DNA from: Mytilus californianus | Taxonomy: Eukaryota; Mollusca; Bivalvia; Mytilida; Mytilidae | NCBI RefSeq assembly: GCF_021869535.1 | Contig: NW_026262712.1 | Coordinates: 67,054,100-67,118,099 of the forward strand | Reading direction: 5' to 3' | Length of the DNA stretch: 64,000 bases | In this document: positions 12,974 to 24,017 of the stretch, one piece after another | Layout: every line of letters begins with the position of its first letter | How positions within the stretch are numbered: the stretch's first letter is position 1 | Position numbers and translations under genes: made by a program | The notes under the pieces: model-generated | The model's database searches: none | What the model was told of the DNA's origin: nothing | What the model saw: the letters and a program-made list of their open reading frames with translations, nothing else

Positions 12974-13849
12974 TGAAGGGCCGTTCGGTCATAATTCATT
13001 ACTTACACGCTAGAGGTACGCGTAACAGGTCGTTCACGTACCCTAGAGGTACACGTACCCTAGAGGTACACGTAACACTTTGTTCACGTACCCTAGAGTT
13101 ACGCGTAACTATTTGTTCACGTACCCTAGTGGTACACGTAACTGTTAGTTCACGTATGCGGAATATCCTTTATACCCTATGTACAATGAACTCATCTGCT
13201 GGAGAATACTAATTGACTTATTAAATCAGGCCTTTTTTACAACATTTTAATTACTTGATTTAAAGTTTTAAAACTTGGTTAAAATTATTGATTTAAACCT
13301 ATATTTATATTAAATATTAATTTTGGCAACAGATTGTGTACATGGAAAACAGTTTTCTTCGTTTTGTTTTCGGTTGTTGCCAAATTTCAATCAGTTTTTA
13401 CAGAGTTTTCTCCCTTATCCAATACACATCCTTAAAGAATATTTATAAATTTGAAAAAATCCGCATGAAATGAATGCAGATATCTAAAATTATAACGGAA
13501 TTGTATCCTTTAAAGATGTGTATCGATATAAGGGAGATAATTCCGTTATAATTTTAGATATCTGCATTCATTTCATGGGGATTTTTTCCTGGTGAATACT
13601 TTTACTTTTCCTGACACAAAACATTTATTCTTCTGTTGCAAGTAGGTTACAAACAGTTACGCGTACCTCTAGGGTGCGTGAACAAACTGTTAAGGGCACC
13701 TATAGGAACGTGAACAAACAGTTACGCGTACCTCTAGGGTGCGTGAAGAAAGTGTTACGTGAACCTCTAGGGTACGTGAACGACCTGTTACGCGTACTTC
13801 TAGTGTACGTGTAACAAACAAAATGAATTATGACCCGAACGGCCCTTCA
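12974..13849. mobile_element. 876-bp fold-back element with TA flanks
   Basis: The ends are complementary: TGAAGGGCCGTTCGG on the left and CCGAACGGCCCTTCA on the right, flanked by TA at 12972-12973 and 13850-13851. Each arm (about 190 bp) is built of tandem units of about 37 bp around GTTCACGTACCCTAGAGG. The right arm carries the same units inverted. The centre has two further inverted repeats that interleave (see findings). No transposase is present. TA flanks fit a Tc1/mariner-type insertion, but the sub-repeated arms are typical of fold-back elements. Confidence 0.75.
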
Positions 13850-13851
13850 TA

Positions 13852-15330
13852 CTTTGTGAACCTGATCAAGATTAAACGTAATTTGTTAGTGATTGTACTC
13901 TTACATGTATGCATATTTTTTTTTCCTGTCCAAAGTTAGGAACCTTAACAGCGATGTCTATAGTTATTCTTTTTTGATAGCCTATATTTTGATTATTCAC
14001 AATTTTCCCAGACACCGTGAATTAATTTATAGAGCTTGACAGGATGTAGACATTGCCAGCAGGTGTAGACCATTTCTTGACCTTTAGATTTCGTTTGTTG
14101 TGTTGCTTATGAGTCTCCTGTAATTCCGTTTCAATGACTTATTTCATTGCTTTCCCAGTAGGATTGGAAATAGCCCAACTGAAAAAGTTATACAATGGAC
14201 GTTGCATTTTGTTCGGATGCATGCCACTTCAGTTCAAATGTCTATTTTTTTCACGAGACTTTGAATTATACCTACTATCTACATAAAATTGAATCACCAT
14301 TCTGTTGTCGTCGTACAGCTTCGTTTAAAAAACAACAATCTGCTGATGTTACCAGTCAAAGAGGAACTTGAAGAGAACACCAAGATGCAGAGATTTCTTG
14401 TTAGAAGTTGTAAAAATCAGTGTTTTTGTGTTCAGCCAATCAGCTAGTCGTTGTCATTGCATCAAACCTGTTATGAGAGTTGCCGTTGGACCATGTGGTT
14501 TTCGTCCACGGCCATAGCGCATGCACCACTCAAGGAAAGGGGGTCATGGGATGTGCCCCCTGCTTGACGGATAATTTCCGGAATATTAAAATATAAACAT
14601 GGTTTTCCGGACAGGACACTAAGGGAATGATTGGTGTATTTATAACAAGAAACAAACAGAAATTATGTGTTTATATCTAACTATAACTTACAACAAATAG
14701 TTATAACAAACTGTCAAGTGTCAATCTGAAAGTTAATCTCTATTCATCCAAAACATCCCTATTCTATGATGACCACAAGTATGATTTTTCAAATATAACC
14801 TGTCAATTTTAGAATCATATATATGGACCTCGAGCGTACCAAGCCCACAAATTTTATCATGAGCCATTGTAGATCGTTTCAAGGTTTTCATATGCCTTAA
14901 CCGTAATAAGGTCTCTCACAAACACGTTCTCATCAAAAATTAGAACTTCTCATATGCCACTTAACTCATTTTTGTGTGAAAAAGCTACATCTTTTGGCAT
15001 GATTGATATATTTCGCGTTAAAAAGTCACTGTATAGCATTATTTATATTTGTCTGTAATTTTTTTGCAAGATTTTTTGTCGTTTTTTATTAATGCGAATC
15101 CAAAACTTCATCATTTTATCATTAACCTTTTTCAAATGATGCTAGAATGAACTATTTCAACACCCAGGAAATAGTTGAAGCAAATAAACCTAAAAACATT
15201 ACTCATTCTGCATTTTTGTTATACTTTTATGCCATTTTTGCAATATATACATAACATAGCATGTACCCATCTTTATTTCAGATGTTTCAATGAATAATAT
15301 CCTAAATTCAGTCTTTTCTCTCTTACTTGT
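13852..15330. other. No gene seen
   Basis: No supported coding sequence, RNA gene or named repeat was found in this stretch. Confidence 0.4.
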
Positions 15331-16140
15331 ATTTCTCAGGTCTGTATGCCTGCATACCGACCTGGTGTATGCTAAACTCTCACTCTATGTGTATACTAGA
15401 ATTTGTCAGGTCGGTATGTCAGCATACCGACCTGGTGTATGCTAAACTCTCACTCTATGCGTATATTAGTATTTGTCAGGTTGGTATGCCTGCATACCGA
15501 CCTGGTGTATGCTAAACTCTCACTCTATGCGTATACTAGAATTTGTCAGGTCTGTATGCCAGCATACTGACCTGGTGTATGCTAAACTCTCACTGTATGC
15601 ATATACTAGTATTTGTCAGGTCTGTATGCCTGCATACAAATCTGGTGTATTTAGAACCTTTAATATATTTATTTTGGCATAGTTTAGGTCTGTATGCCTG
15701 CATACGAACCTGGTGTATGTAGACTTAAATTATTATCTATTTTGGCATTTTTCAGCCAGGTATGACTGCATGGATTCTAAAATCTTATTCTGGATACATG
15801 TTTGTAGTGGCAAGTCTGTATGCCTGAATGTTAAGCATTTACTGTGTAGTAACATTTCTTATTTACTTATGTCTGCATAACCAACCCCCATCAAAAATAA
15901 GGAGAAGTGTATGATTGTGAAAGAGACATATCTCCATCAAAGGCTGAATTACATGGATATAAGGAATTACTTATGTATAGCCTTCAACTTCGTTTGAATT
16001 TGAAAGAAAGCTCTCAATTCTTAACTGCAACACTCATGGTTTATTCCTGTATATCAACCCGCTTTTCAATAAACTCTTGTGAAAAAAATGGAATTCATAG
16101 GTTTGCTTGTCGGCATACCGACCTATAGTCCTATACACAT
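15331..16140 (+). repeat. 70-bp satellite with palindromic core
   Basis: Five regular 70-bp units begin at about 15,341, 15,411, 15,481, 15,551 and 15,621. Decayed units follow at about 15,688, 15,758 and 15,825, and a stray core lies near 16,108. Each unit holds a near-perfect palindrome of the type GGTCGGTATGCC with its complement, then CTGGTGTATGCTAAACTC. ORFs called across it are by-products of a repeat length that shifts frame. The same unit recurs inverted at 33.93-34.15 kb. Confidence 0.85.
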
Positions 16141-17160
16141 TTGAACATGAAAGTTTGCATATTTGTTTGACATTTTCAGTTCATGGTATTCTCGCATACA
16201 ACACTGGTGTACGGTGAACACTTATTTTTTTTCCTTGGATATACAAGATTTAATTGCCTGTATACCCACCAATGTTCTATTGGATTATATTTTTACATAC
16301 ATTTTAGTATTGTCAAACCAAGCTGGTGTTCAATGAGCTAGTGTAATTGTGTAGGGTTTGCCTCCAGTCTAAAATTTCTGCATATTTGGTGGAACTTATT
16401 GGATATTTAGCAAGCTGAACGGTTTGCATTCTAACTAGCCGTATGTTGTATTCATATTTTAAATTGTAAAACTATTATTTTTCATCATGCTCTAAGTTAG
16501 TAACTTCAATTGATGGATAGAAAATGGAACTGTCTTAAAATCTGATATAAATGGCAATATGCATACTAAATAGATAGTGATACAGCAAAGTTTTTAAGTC
16601 GTTGTGTTTGCATCTCTGCCTGTCAACATGGTGTATGACAAAGTTCTTGTTTGGTATTTTTTTAACTGCTTTTAGGGGGGATGTCTGTATACAATTTGCT
16701 GTAAAAAGATGTATGCCAAACATGCATGTATTTTAATTATCGTTAATTTAAACAATTTGCAATGATCTGTCTTGACTGCATATCATAAGTCGGTATCTAA
16801 CTGGACTGGCTCAGATATGAAAATTAGTGAATTTATAGTATTATACTATGGTAAAAATTGTGTATACTGGCATATACACTGGAGTTATGAAAATAAATCC
16901 TTCAATCAGGAAAGCCAAAGAATTGATGCTTTTTCTAGGTGTCGTCCTTTTCTAGTGAAGCCATTTTTACTTTATTAGCAGGACCAGCAAAAGGTCAGGT
17001 ACTGTTCATTGGTGTCGTAGTTTTCTAGGAAGGCATTGGTTTAACCTATCCAGTCACTAAACAGTGTTACAATTCAATTCATAAGCAACACATAAATAGT
17101 TACATGAAAGGTATAGCCACTGTTTGAAAAATGCTGAAACGAGAAATGGAAACTACATAT

Positions 17161-17193
<33 letters not shown>

Positions 17194-17629
17194 GTAAATA
17201 TTATACACTTCATAACTTAACATTATCACAATTACTGATTTTAGAATTTATTGAACCAAGGGTTCTTAGTGGTTGAATTGAAGTCGTTCCCTTGAAAGTT
17301 TTTTTTGTAACCATGCATATGATTGAAGATCAATGAAATATGTAATTTCCTTAATAACATTCATTTTCCCAATTTGAACACTCTTGAAATGTGCTGTTCA
17401 GATCCTTTCGCAATAAATGTATGTTTGATTTGTTTGAATTACTTCTTTTTTGTTTTTTATTGCTCACTAAATTTCAAAAGTTTTCTGTCTGTCTTTCGAT
17501 TTTGTTGATAGTTTTTCATAAATTACCCTGTAACAGCTTCTTACATACACACATCACATAATGCATATGACCATATGACAAATGTACTCTTACATTTTTC
17601 CCAAAAAAGGGGAACATCATACAACCTCC
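16141..17629. other. Decayed satellite flank and (TA)n microsatellite
   Basis: Scattered fragments resembling the 70-bp unit (GTATACAATTTG, CTGGTGT) persist to about 16.7 kb. A TA-rich microsatellite lies at about 17,158-17,195. No gene was seen. Confidence 0.4.
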
Positions 17630-18020
17630 TTGTAAAAATAAGGAGATGTGGGATGATTGCAAATGAAACAACTATCCACCAAAGTCCAAATGAAGTGGAT
17701 GTAAGCAAGTATAGGCAACCGTACGGACTTCACCAATGAGAAAAACCAATACCGTATAGTCAGATGATAAAAGGCCCCAACATGAAAAATAAGAAACAAT
17801 GCAATTGAAAAAACTAGCGACCTAATTTATAGCAAAACAATTTACGAAAAAGAAATACGACATACATGAACCAATTATTAATGACAACTTCAACTACAGG
17901 CTCCTGACTTGAAACAGTCACATAAAGACTAGTGTGGCCGGTTTTAACATGTGAGCGCTCAGCCCTCGCCCTTACCTGGGACAGTTGTTTCCCTAAGAAT
18001 TGTTAGAATAAGAACTGAAT
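17630..18020 (-). repeat. Dispersed 3' tail repeat, copy 3
   Basis: On the minus strand this carries the same landmarks as copies 1 and 2: CAACCGTACGG, then AGGCTCCTGACTTG, then ACCTGGGACAGT (plus-strand spelling). It ends at the left with AAGGAGATGTGGGATGATTG, the complement of the tail's 3' end. It is diverged. Confidence 0.7.
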
Positions 18021-18108
18021 GGGTTAACTGAAGGACATTGGTCATGCATTATGAAAATCTGGATAGGGGCTGAATTTCAATTTAAAACAAAAGCCGGGAG
18101 ACTTAACT

Positions 18109-18251
18109 CAGTGGCAGATCCACAGTTTCATATGGGGGATTGGGATGGGCACCGACTACCTTACTGTCCTTAGAGATGGACCGCTCCAGTCATGCTTTCC
18201 TCAACAATCAACCAATTTTTTCCCACAAAGCACCCCCTAAATCCGCCTCTG
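18109..18251. mobile_element. Small MITE-like element
   Basis: The left end is CAGTGGCAGATCCA and the right end CCTAAATCCGCCTCTG, which are imperfect complements. Both are flanked by TAACT (18104-18108 and 18252-18256). It is about 143 bp and non-coding. The ends resemble a common mussel repeat whose ends read CAGTGGCGGATC; the superfamily is not clear. Confidence 0.5.
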
Positions 18252-18580
18252 TAACTAATGCAAGGAGACATCACTGTGGATGTACACCTAATCGTATTTC
18301 CCATTCATTTTTTTTCTCTAAATGCTTTCGGGGTAGTCCAAATACTTATGTCGTCTTGCAAGGCTATTTTGGGTTTTTTTTTGGGGAGGGGGCATCTTGA
18401 TAGTTAGCCACACGATGTCTAGCATGAAATTGATTGAAGTGGACAAACCTCTTGAGAAAACACAGTTAGCATAATCAATAATCTTAATAACAGTTTTCAG
18501 GTCGGATTAAGTCAATTTCAAAAAAGGGGATGTTCTATTAAATTCGTGGAAAATGTACAAAAACAGCGAGGTTTACTTAC

Positions 18581-18708
18581 CTTAAATGTACTAACATTCT
18601 GTTTTGCTTCTGGTATATTAAAATTTAGATGATAATACAGCGTACTTTTCAATGAATTGTCCATCAGTTGGAAAGCAAGTCCTTGGAAACGTCCGTTGTC
18701 GTCAAGCT
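18581..18708 (-). CDS. Candidate internal coding exon of unknown host gene
   Basis: On the minus strand an open frame of about 42 codons has protein-like composition (it includes GRFQGLAFQLMDNS and STLYYHLNFNIPEAK). It ends at AAG followed by GTAAGTAAACC, a strong splice donor at 18580. Upstream, a pyrimidine-leaning stretch ending TTGCTGATAG gives an acceptor at 18709-18710. An in-frame stop lies just before it and there is no ATG, so it would be an internal exon. I do not recognise the protein. No partner exon was found, so it could be an orphan or retained fragment. TE remnants lie on both sides. Confidence 0.35.
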
Positions 18709-18721
18709 CTATCAGCAACAA

Positions 18722-19553
18722 TAGCAGGGGGAATTAATTAGGTGGCGCTACAGTCGTCGGTGACGTCAAAAAGTCCGCGAAATAAATCGCCTAAAAGATC
18801 GACATTTAAACTATTTTTTTCAACTTGTCATGCTTTTATTATAATTGATTTTTAAAGTTTGTAGATTTTGTGAACAATATAGTTTCAATACGACATTGAA
18901 ACATTGTCGAAAATAACTTTTATTTGCTATTATTTTATCCTGTCCGTTCTAAAAATGATCAGCCATCTTTTTTGTTCGCCAAAAACATCGAATTTATATA
19001 ACTTGACGTTTGCGTATCCAAATACGGAATAGAACGTTAAAAATCTTAAATGAATCCGGGTAACCTATTTCAAATTTTTACACAATTATGAAGCCATCAT
19101 TTTTTACTATTATACATCAATTTTGGTGACCACCAGTCATGTCAATTTGTACCTGGTTTTGGCTGCGTTTCTACTTCAAAACAGTAAAGTTCAACTTCTT
19201 TTCATTGTACCTGTTTCCAAAGTACTCTAAAATACTGATTTTATTATAGATATGAATGAAATTGTGATTAAAAATTGTTCTTTTTCACAATTCCATACGA
19301 TATCTCCATTTTAAAGTAATTAAACCCCTTTTTGATCCCCTACACAAATTGACGGTGACATTGTTTCCTTTTTCAACAAAAGTCATATATAACGTTTACA
19401 AAATATGTGTCAGGGTCATGTGCATAGTGAAAGTTTACACATTGGACAAGTGAAACAACAAACAAAGTTCTTCTTTATGGCGTTTGAAACTATAGGTCTA
19501 AGAAAATTTCTTCTATACTGGAAGCAAATATGACAAATTAATGATGGCCTATG
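18722..19553. other. No gene seen
   Basis: Upstream of the candidate exon on the minus strand; no further exon could be picked by eye. A 25-bp sequence at 18,999-19,023 recurs at 21,124-21,148. Confidence 0.4.
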
Positions 19554-19559
19554 GATAAA

Positions 19560-19750
19560 GAGGGTGGTAAAGGGGGGGTGCTTGCACGGAAAAAACGTGA
19601 AATAAGACATAATATCACGTTGAACGTGAAATAATTTCTGTCATGAACGTTGCACGAAAAATAAAGACTTTGATGTGAACCTTTTGTGATCACAAAAGGT
19701 TCACATCAAAGTCTTTATTTTTCGTGCAACGTTCATGACAGAAATTATTT
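19560..19750 (+). mobile_element. MITE E, copy 1: left end fused to its own inverted copy
   Basis: The copy starts GAGGGTGGTAAAGGG after the flank GATAAA (19554-19559). It runs through GCTTGCACGG and AACGTTGCACG to 19689, where the sequence turns back on itself. Positions 19629-19750 form a perfect 122-bp palindrome (61-base arms meeting at 19689/19690). The left 130 bases match the left end of copy 2 at 21,952 onward. In copy 2 the sequence instead continues into new MITE sequence (GAGTCACTGTC). Confidence 0.8.
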
Positions 19751-20338
19751 TGAATTTTAAAATCATTATTATGTAAAATTCAACTATTAGATTAGCTAGC
19801 ACAGTAGCCCTTGTCCAATTTCTCAGGGTATTTTATAGTCCAAATAATTATGACGTCTTGGAAGGCTATTTTAAACTTTTGCATTTTATAGATTATGAAA
19901 GTAACCATTTTGAAAAAAAAATTGGGGCTTCTTCTCTTCAGGTTGCTGTATCTGCTGCTTTACATATTTATAAACAAAGTATTGTATATTTTACCTGAAT
20001 AATTGGATATTAATCTCAGAAATGAAAGTTGGTATGACAAATCTTGTGCATTTTACTTTAATAATGATCAATGATGATTAAATTTGACAAGATTTTGCCA
20101 TTTGAATAAATTCAATTTTGTAAGCACACATCTCTATGATTTAATTTCTTGTTTGACTTGAAAAGCTAGTGTTTGCTCTTATTAATGTAGCTTACTTAGT
20201 AAAGAGATAATTGATAAGCAAGGTTTTTAACTTATAAAATATAAATATAATTAACTGACCTTCATTTCCTTTTTTCAAGTTTTTTCCTCCAGAAATTGTC
20301 TTTGCAATGCATTTTCTATTGCTATTTTTGTGCTTTTG
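19751..20338. other. Sequence between the two ends of MITE E copy 1, probably inverted flank
   Basis: No gene was seen. From the flank signatures (GATAAA before copy 1's left end, TTTATC before the other end) this stretch is best read as the original 3' flank of the MITE, now inverted. Confidence 0.4.
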
Positions 20339-20344
20339 TTTATC

Positions 20345-20690
20345 GAGGGTAGTAAAGGGTTATTTTCGTGCAACGTGATCGCCGTTTTTTATTTCACGTT
20401 CAACGTGTTTTTGCTTTTTTATTTGGCGTTCAGTCGTGCAAGACAGGTGCCTCGTTCAACGTGTTCTGCATATTTAATTTTACGTGCATCGTGATTTTCA
20501 AATGCTTATTTTGCGTGCTCGGTATTTTTCAAATAAAATTCAAACATTTGGCAGGGATCGTCATGAAAAACTTTTTTAAAAGCCGTATTCAAACCATTTA
20601 TATCATAAATGTGTATACTAAATCGGGAATAACAAGTAAAACAGAGAGTTTATATATACAAGAAGACAGTGACTTATTAAAATATAAAAT
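20345..20690 (-). mobile_element. MITE E, copy 1: right half, inverted relative to its left half
   Basis: The plus strand begins GAGGGTAGTAAAGGG after TTTATC, which is the complement of GATAAA. It runs through GATCGCCG, AAGACAGGTGCC and GTGCTCGGTATT to AGTGAC near 20,676. Read on the minus strand, it matches the middle of copy 2 (21.95-22.28 kb) and its right end (30.64-30.79 kb). It includes CAAATG at 20,499-20,504, the intact site where element F sits in copy 2. A 108-codon ORF crosses it; the first 46 or so codons are also open in copy 2. Confidence 0.75.
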
Positions 20691-21945
20691 ATAAATGGTC
20701 AGTACTATTTTTTTCAGAAAGATTATTTAAATTGTATACAGTATGTTTTATTGAATTAAACATTGTTAGAAGTAGTTGCATTAGGATTGATCCCATATCC
20801 CATTATAAAAATTACAAACTGAAAGTAAATCTCATCAGCCAGGGCTAATTTATATCAATTCAGCTAGGTTTCTAGATCTAATTTTTACCAATTTTTTGTC
20901 TTTTAATTTTTACCTATAATCCTTCTCTGAAAAGTAGAGAAGTATCTCTTCTTAATATTATAATGACATAGTTGTTAATCGACTTTCTTTTATTTTCTTC
21001 TTGATTTTTGTAAAATAAACTCCTTTTTATTCATTTTGGTGGGTTTTTATTTTTGACTGGTGATATCAAGGGGAGATAACCACTTGCACAAATCGGCAAA
21101 AAAACCACCGCTTCGTGTTGAACATAACTTGACGTTTGCGTATCCAAAACTGTATTGCCTAGATATTCATATCGAGTGTTTGTCTTAATGAGATGCTTTA
21201 TTAAATTTAAATTCAGCCCATCATTTTTAGTTTCCTTGAAAATATTTAGATTTTTCGATCAGGAGCCTTGACAATTTTCACACAAACTTCAAGTTTGAAG
21301 ATAAAATAAAGAATAAAGGACTTTGAGTTGATGTGTAAGTTTTGACGAGTTAAAACTATGTATATTCAAGATTATTTTGATCAATAAGTTTTTACTATGA
21401 CAGTGGTATTTTAGTGAGTAAAAGTGAGGTTTGTCTCATCCGTAGTTTTACTGAATTTTCACGGTCACGTGACTCTATTGTTGCTGATAGACTTGGGGTC
21501 AAACCGTGACCTGCTTTCCAACTGCATTTTCTTCTCCGTGACGGGAACTCCTTCATTGATCATTCTCATTGTTTACATTTAGAAACGACGTCATATAAGA
21601 GCGCGTGACATACGGTGTTATTAGTGGTCATTCAACGCAGATAAATAGTCCATTTGTTCTTTGATTTTTTATCAATTACCAATACAAAGTATAAAAAAAC
21701 TATTATGTTTTGTAATTAATTGCTATTATTTTAATTAAGTGTACTGGTAAAAGTAACTCGCGTAAGTCAAGGCCCTCTTTGTGCTATCCGTCTGTAATTC
21801 CCTCCGCCTTACGTCACAAGGTCCCTGACGTCATTTAAAGTTTTGTCAACAACTTGGAACCTTGTACAAATTATGATGGCCTCATTTTCCCGTAATTTTA
21901 ATCTGCAAAAAAACAAAACAGATAACTTGCATGTCAATATGAAAG
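20691..21945. other. No gene seen; possible promoter-like spot
   Basis: No coding region was recognised. Near 21,587-21,605 the sequence CGACGTCATATAAGAGCG joins a CRE-like site to a TATA-like box, but no gene can be read downstream. Confidence 0.35.
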
Positions 21946-22308
21946 TGATCAGAGGGTGGTAAAAGGGGGGGGGGGGGGGGGGGGGGGGGTGGTGCTTGCA
22001 CGGAAAAAACGTGAAATAAGACATAATTTCACGTCGAACGTGAAATAATTTCTGTCATGAACGTTGCACGAAAAATAAAGACTGTTGTGAACCTTTTGTG
22101 ACTGAGTCACTGTCATCTTGTATATATAAACTCTCTGTTTTACTTGTTATTCCCGATTTAGTATACACATTTATGATGTAAATGGTTTACGGCTTTTAAA
22201 AAAATATTTCTTGACGATCCCTGCCAAGCATTTGAATTTTATTTGAAAAATACCGAGCACGCAAAATAATCATTTGTATGGCAAGCCAAAGTGGACAAAA
22301 AGAGCTAT

Positions 22309-22610
22309 TTTTTAATATTAAAAAATCATTTTCTAATATAAGAAAATCATTTTCTAATATAAGAAAATCATTTTCTAATATTAGAAAATCATTTTCTAAT
22401 ATTAGAAAATCATTTTCTAATATTAGAAATACATTTTCTAATATTAGAAAATCATTTTCTAATATTAAAAAATACGATACTTTTTAATATTAGAAAATGA
22501 TTTCTTAATATTAGAAAATCATTTCCTAATATTAGAAAATCATTTCTTAATATTAAAAAATCATTTTTTAATATTAGAAAATCATTTTTTAATATTAAAA
22601 ATAGCTCTTC
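22309..22610. repeat. 21-bp palindromic array, left end of F
   Basis: About 14 units of the type TTCTAATATTAGAAAATCA occur in tandem. Each unit is nearly its own complement. The array is bounded by AAGAGCTATT on the left and AATAGCTCTT on the right. The plus strand stays open through part of it, giving a repeated SFSNIRK, which follows simply from a repeat length divisible by three. Confidence 0.85.
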
Positions 22611-22859
22611 AAACGTCTGAATGAAAAGTAATAGCGTTTTATGACGTCAGCAAATATTTATCTTTCACGAAATTTAGTATGCCAGGTGACGCCACTGTAC
22701 TAAAGGTGGTTACATAAGCATTTTATTTTTTGATTAAATATTACGTCAACATGCGGCGAAGACTTGCATTCCAATGTTTATTTCTTTGATGCTGTCTCCA
22801 CGGGCATTCAAACAATACAAATGATATTGGTGGATATTTGGACATCATGATACAACCCA

Positions 22860-23830
22860 GTGTCCATTTTTATTGGAAACTTTTTAAGCGAAACAGAATC
22901 AAAGTAGAATCCGGAGTATCCAAGGATCAGTCCTAGGACCCATTCCCTTTGTTTTTACATAAACAACCTACCTGAAGGTCTATACTCAATAGTGAGACTG
23001 TTTGCGGATGATGCTGTTGTCTATTTGACCACTTCCTCAGACAATGACTGCCACCAACTTCAAGAAGTCCTGGACAAACTGGCGAAATGGGAAAATGTTT
23101 GGAACATGGAGTTTATCCCTGAAAAATGCAGCGTCCTCACAGTAACGAAAAAAAATCCAATCAAGTGGTACTACAAACTCACGGACATACTCTGGAGCAT
23201 GAAGCATCTACAAAACACCTAGGCTGCTCCATTGCAAATTATCTAGATTGGGGAGAGCATATTAACAACATCACAGGAAAAGCCAGCCGAAACCTGGGTT
23301 TCTTCCTTCGAAACCTCCACATTAGTTTAAGAGCATGCCTTATAAAATATTAGTAAGACCACAAATTGAATACGCCACGACAGTATGGAACCCGTAACAG
23401 CAAAACCACATTGATAAAATTGAAAAAAGTACAAAGGCACGATTTGTAACCAGCAGACATAGAAACAGATCAAGTGACAGCAATATACTAGTGATTACGA
23501 AATTTGGATGGAAAAGCCTGCAAACAAGAAGAAAAGAAGCTAGACTCATCATGTTTTACAAAATAACAAACGACCTTGTAGCACAGACACTTGTCTCAGA
23601 AATGTTTTCCTATATACATTTATATAACACTGTGTTATATCAAGGTACGTAGGGGGGGAGGGGGGAGGGGGAATCTGAGACAAGTGCCTGTGCGGGCTGT
23701 GCCTTGTAGCCATAGACAAGAGTAAATACCTACAAAAACCAACAACAAGCTCTAGCGGGACAGGACATCAGGATGAAATTTGTTAAAAATAGGCAGGACG
23801 GGGGTTTGGAGTTAAAAACTAGAGGCTCCA
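22860..23830 (+). pseudogene. Broken non-LTR retrotransposon RT fragment (jockey/CR1-like)
   Basis: In shifting frames the sequence shows a decayed [10 protein letters not shown] block (about 22,910), then VRLFADDAVVYL with the catalytic Asp pair at about 23,005. The thumb region follows (MEFIPEKCSVLTVTKK), then a decayed connection region up to NDLVA at 23,580. A 122-bp MITE interrupts it there and the frame resumes (AIDKSKYLQ). The 5' part (endonuclease and fingers) is missing. At least four frameshifts and stops make it dead. The clade cannot be fixed by eye. Confidence 0.75.
23581..23702. mobile_element. 122-bp MITE inside the LINE fragment
   Basis: The element starts GCACAGACACTTGTCTCAGA and ends CTGTGC, with the near-complement TCTGAGACAAGTGCCTGTGC just inside. 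It is flanked by CTTGTA at 23575-23580 and 23703-23708. Removing it and one flank copy restores the LINE frame. The middle has TATATAACACTGTGTTATAT and a G-rich run. It is non-coding. Confidence 0.75.
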
Positions 23831-24010
23831 AGGAGCCTGTGTCGCTCACTTGATATTTTTATTTACAATTGATGCATGAAACAATGCAACCGTTATACTT
23901 TTGCTCTAGTTTCAGCCATACAAGTCAAAAACTGCATTATCCCCCTATGTTCTATTTTTAACCATGTCTGCCATGTTGGTTTCAGGCAGGATCATCGGAC
24001 ACCTTTTTAA
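23822..24010 (+). repeat. Dispersed repeat, deleted copy
   Basis: It begins GAGGCTCCAAGGAGCCTGTG and ends in the region of CATGTCTGCCATGTTGG and GGATCATCGGACAC. It shares both ends with the longer copy at 61.3-62.4 kb but lacks that copy's internal tandem units. Confidence 0.6.
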
Positions 24011-24017
24011 AAACTAA

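Noticed and set aside
15331-15700. CRISPR-like regular repeats
   Set aside because: The spacing is regular, but the whole 70-bp unit is repeated, so there are no unique spacers, and the context is eukaryotic.
21960-21990. Long G runs (also near 35,023 and 39,100) as functional quadruplexes
   Set aside because: Homopolymers of this length are often unstable or misassembled; no independent sign of function.
22309-22610. ORF with repeated SFSNIRK as a real repeat protein
   Set aside because: It is the translation of a 21-bp palindromic DNA array; the opposite strand is equally open and copies vary as DNA repeats.
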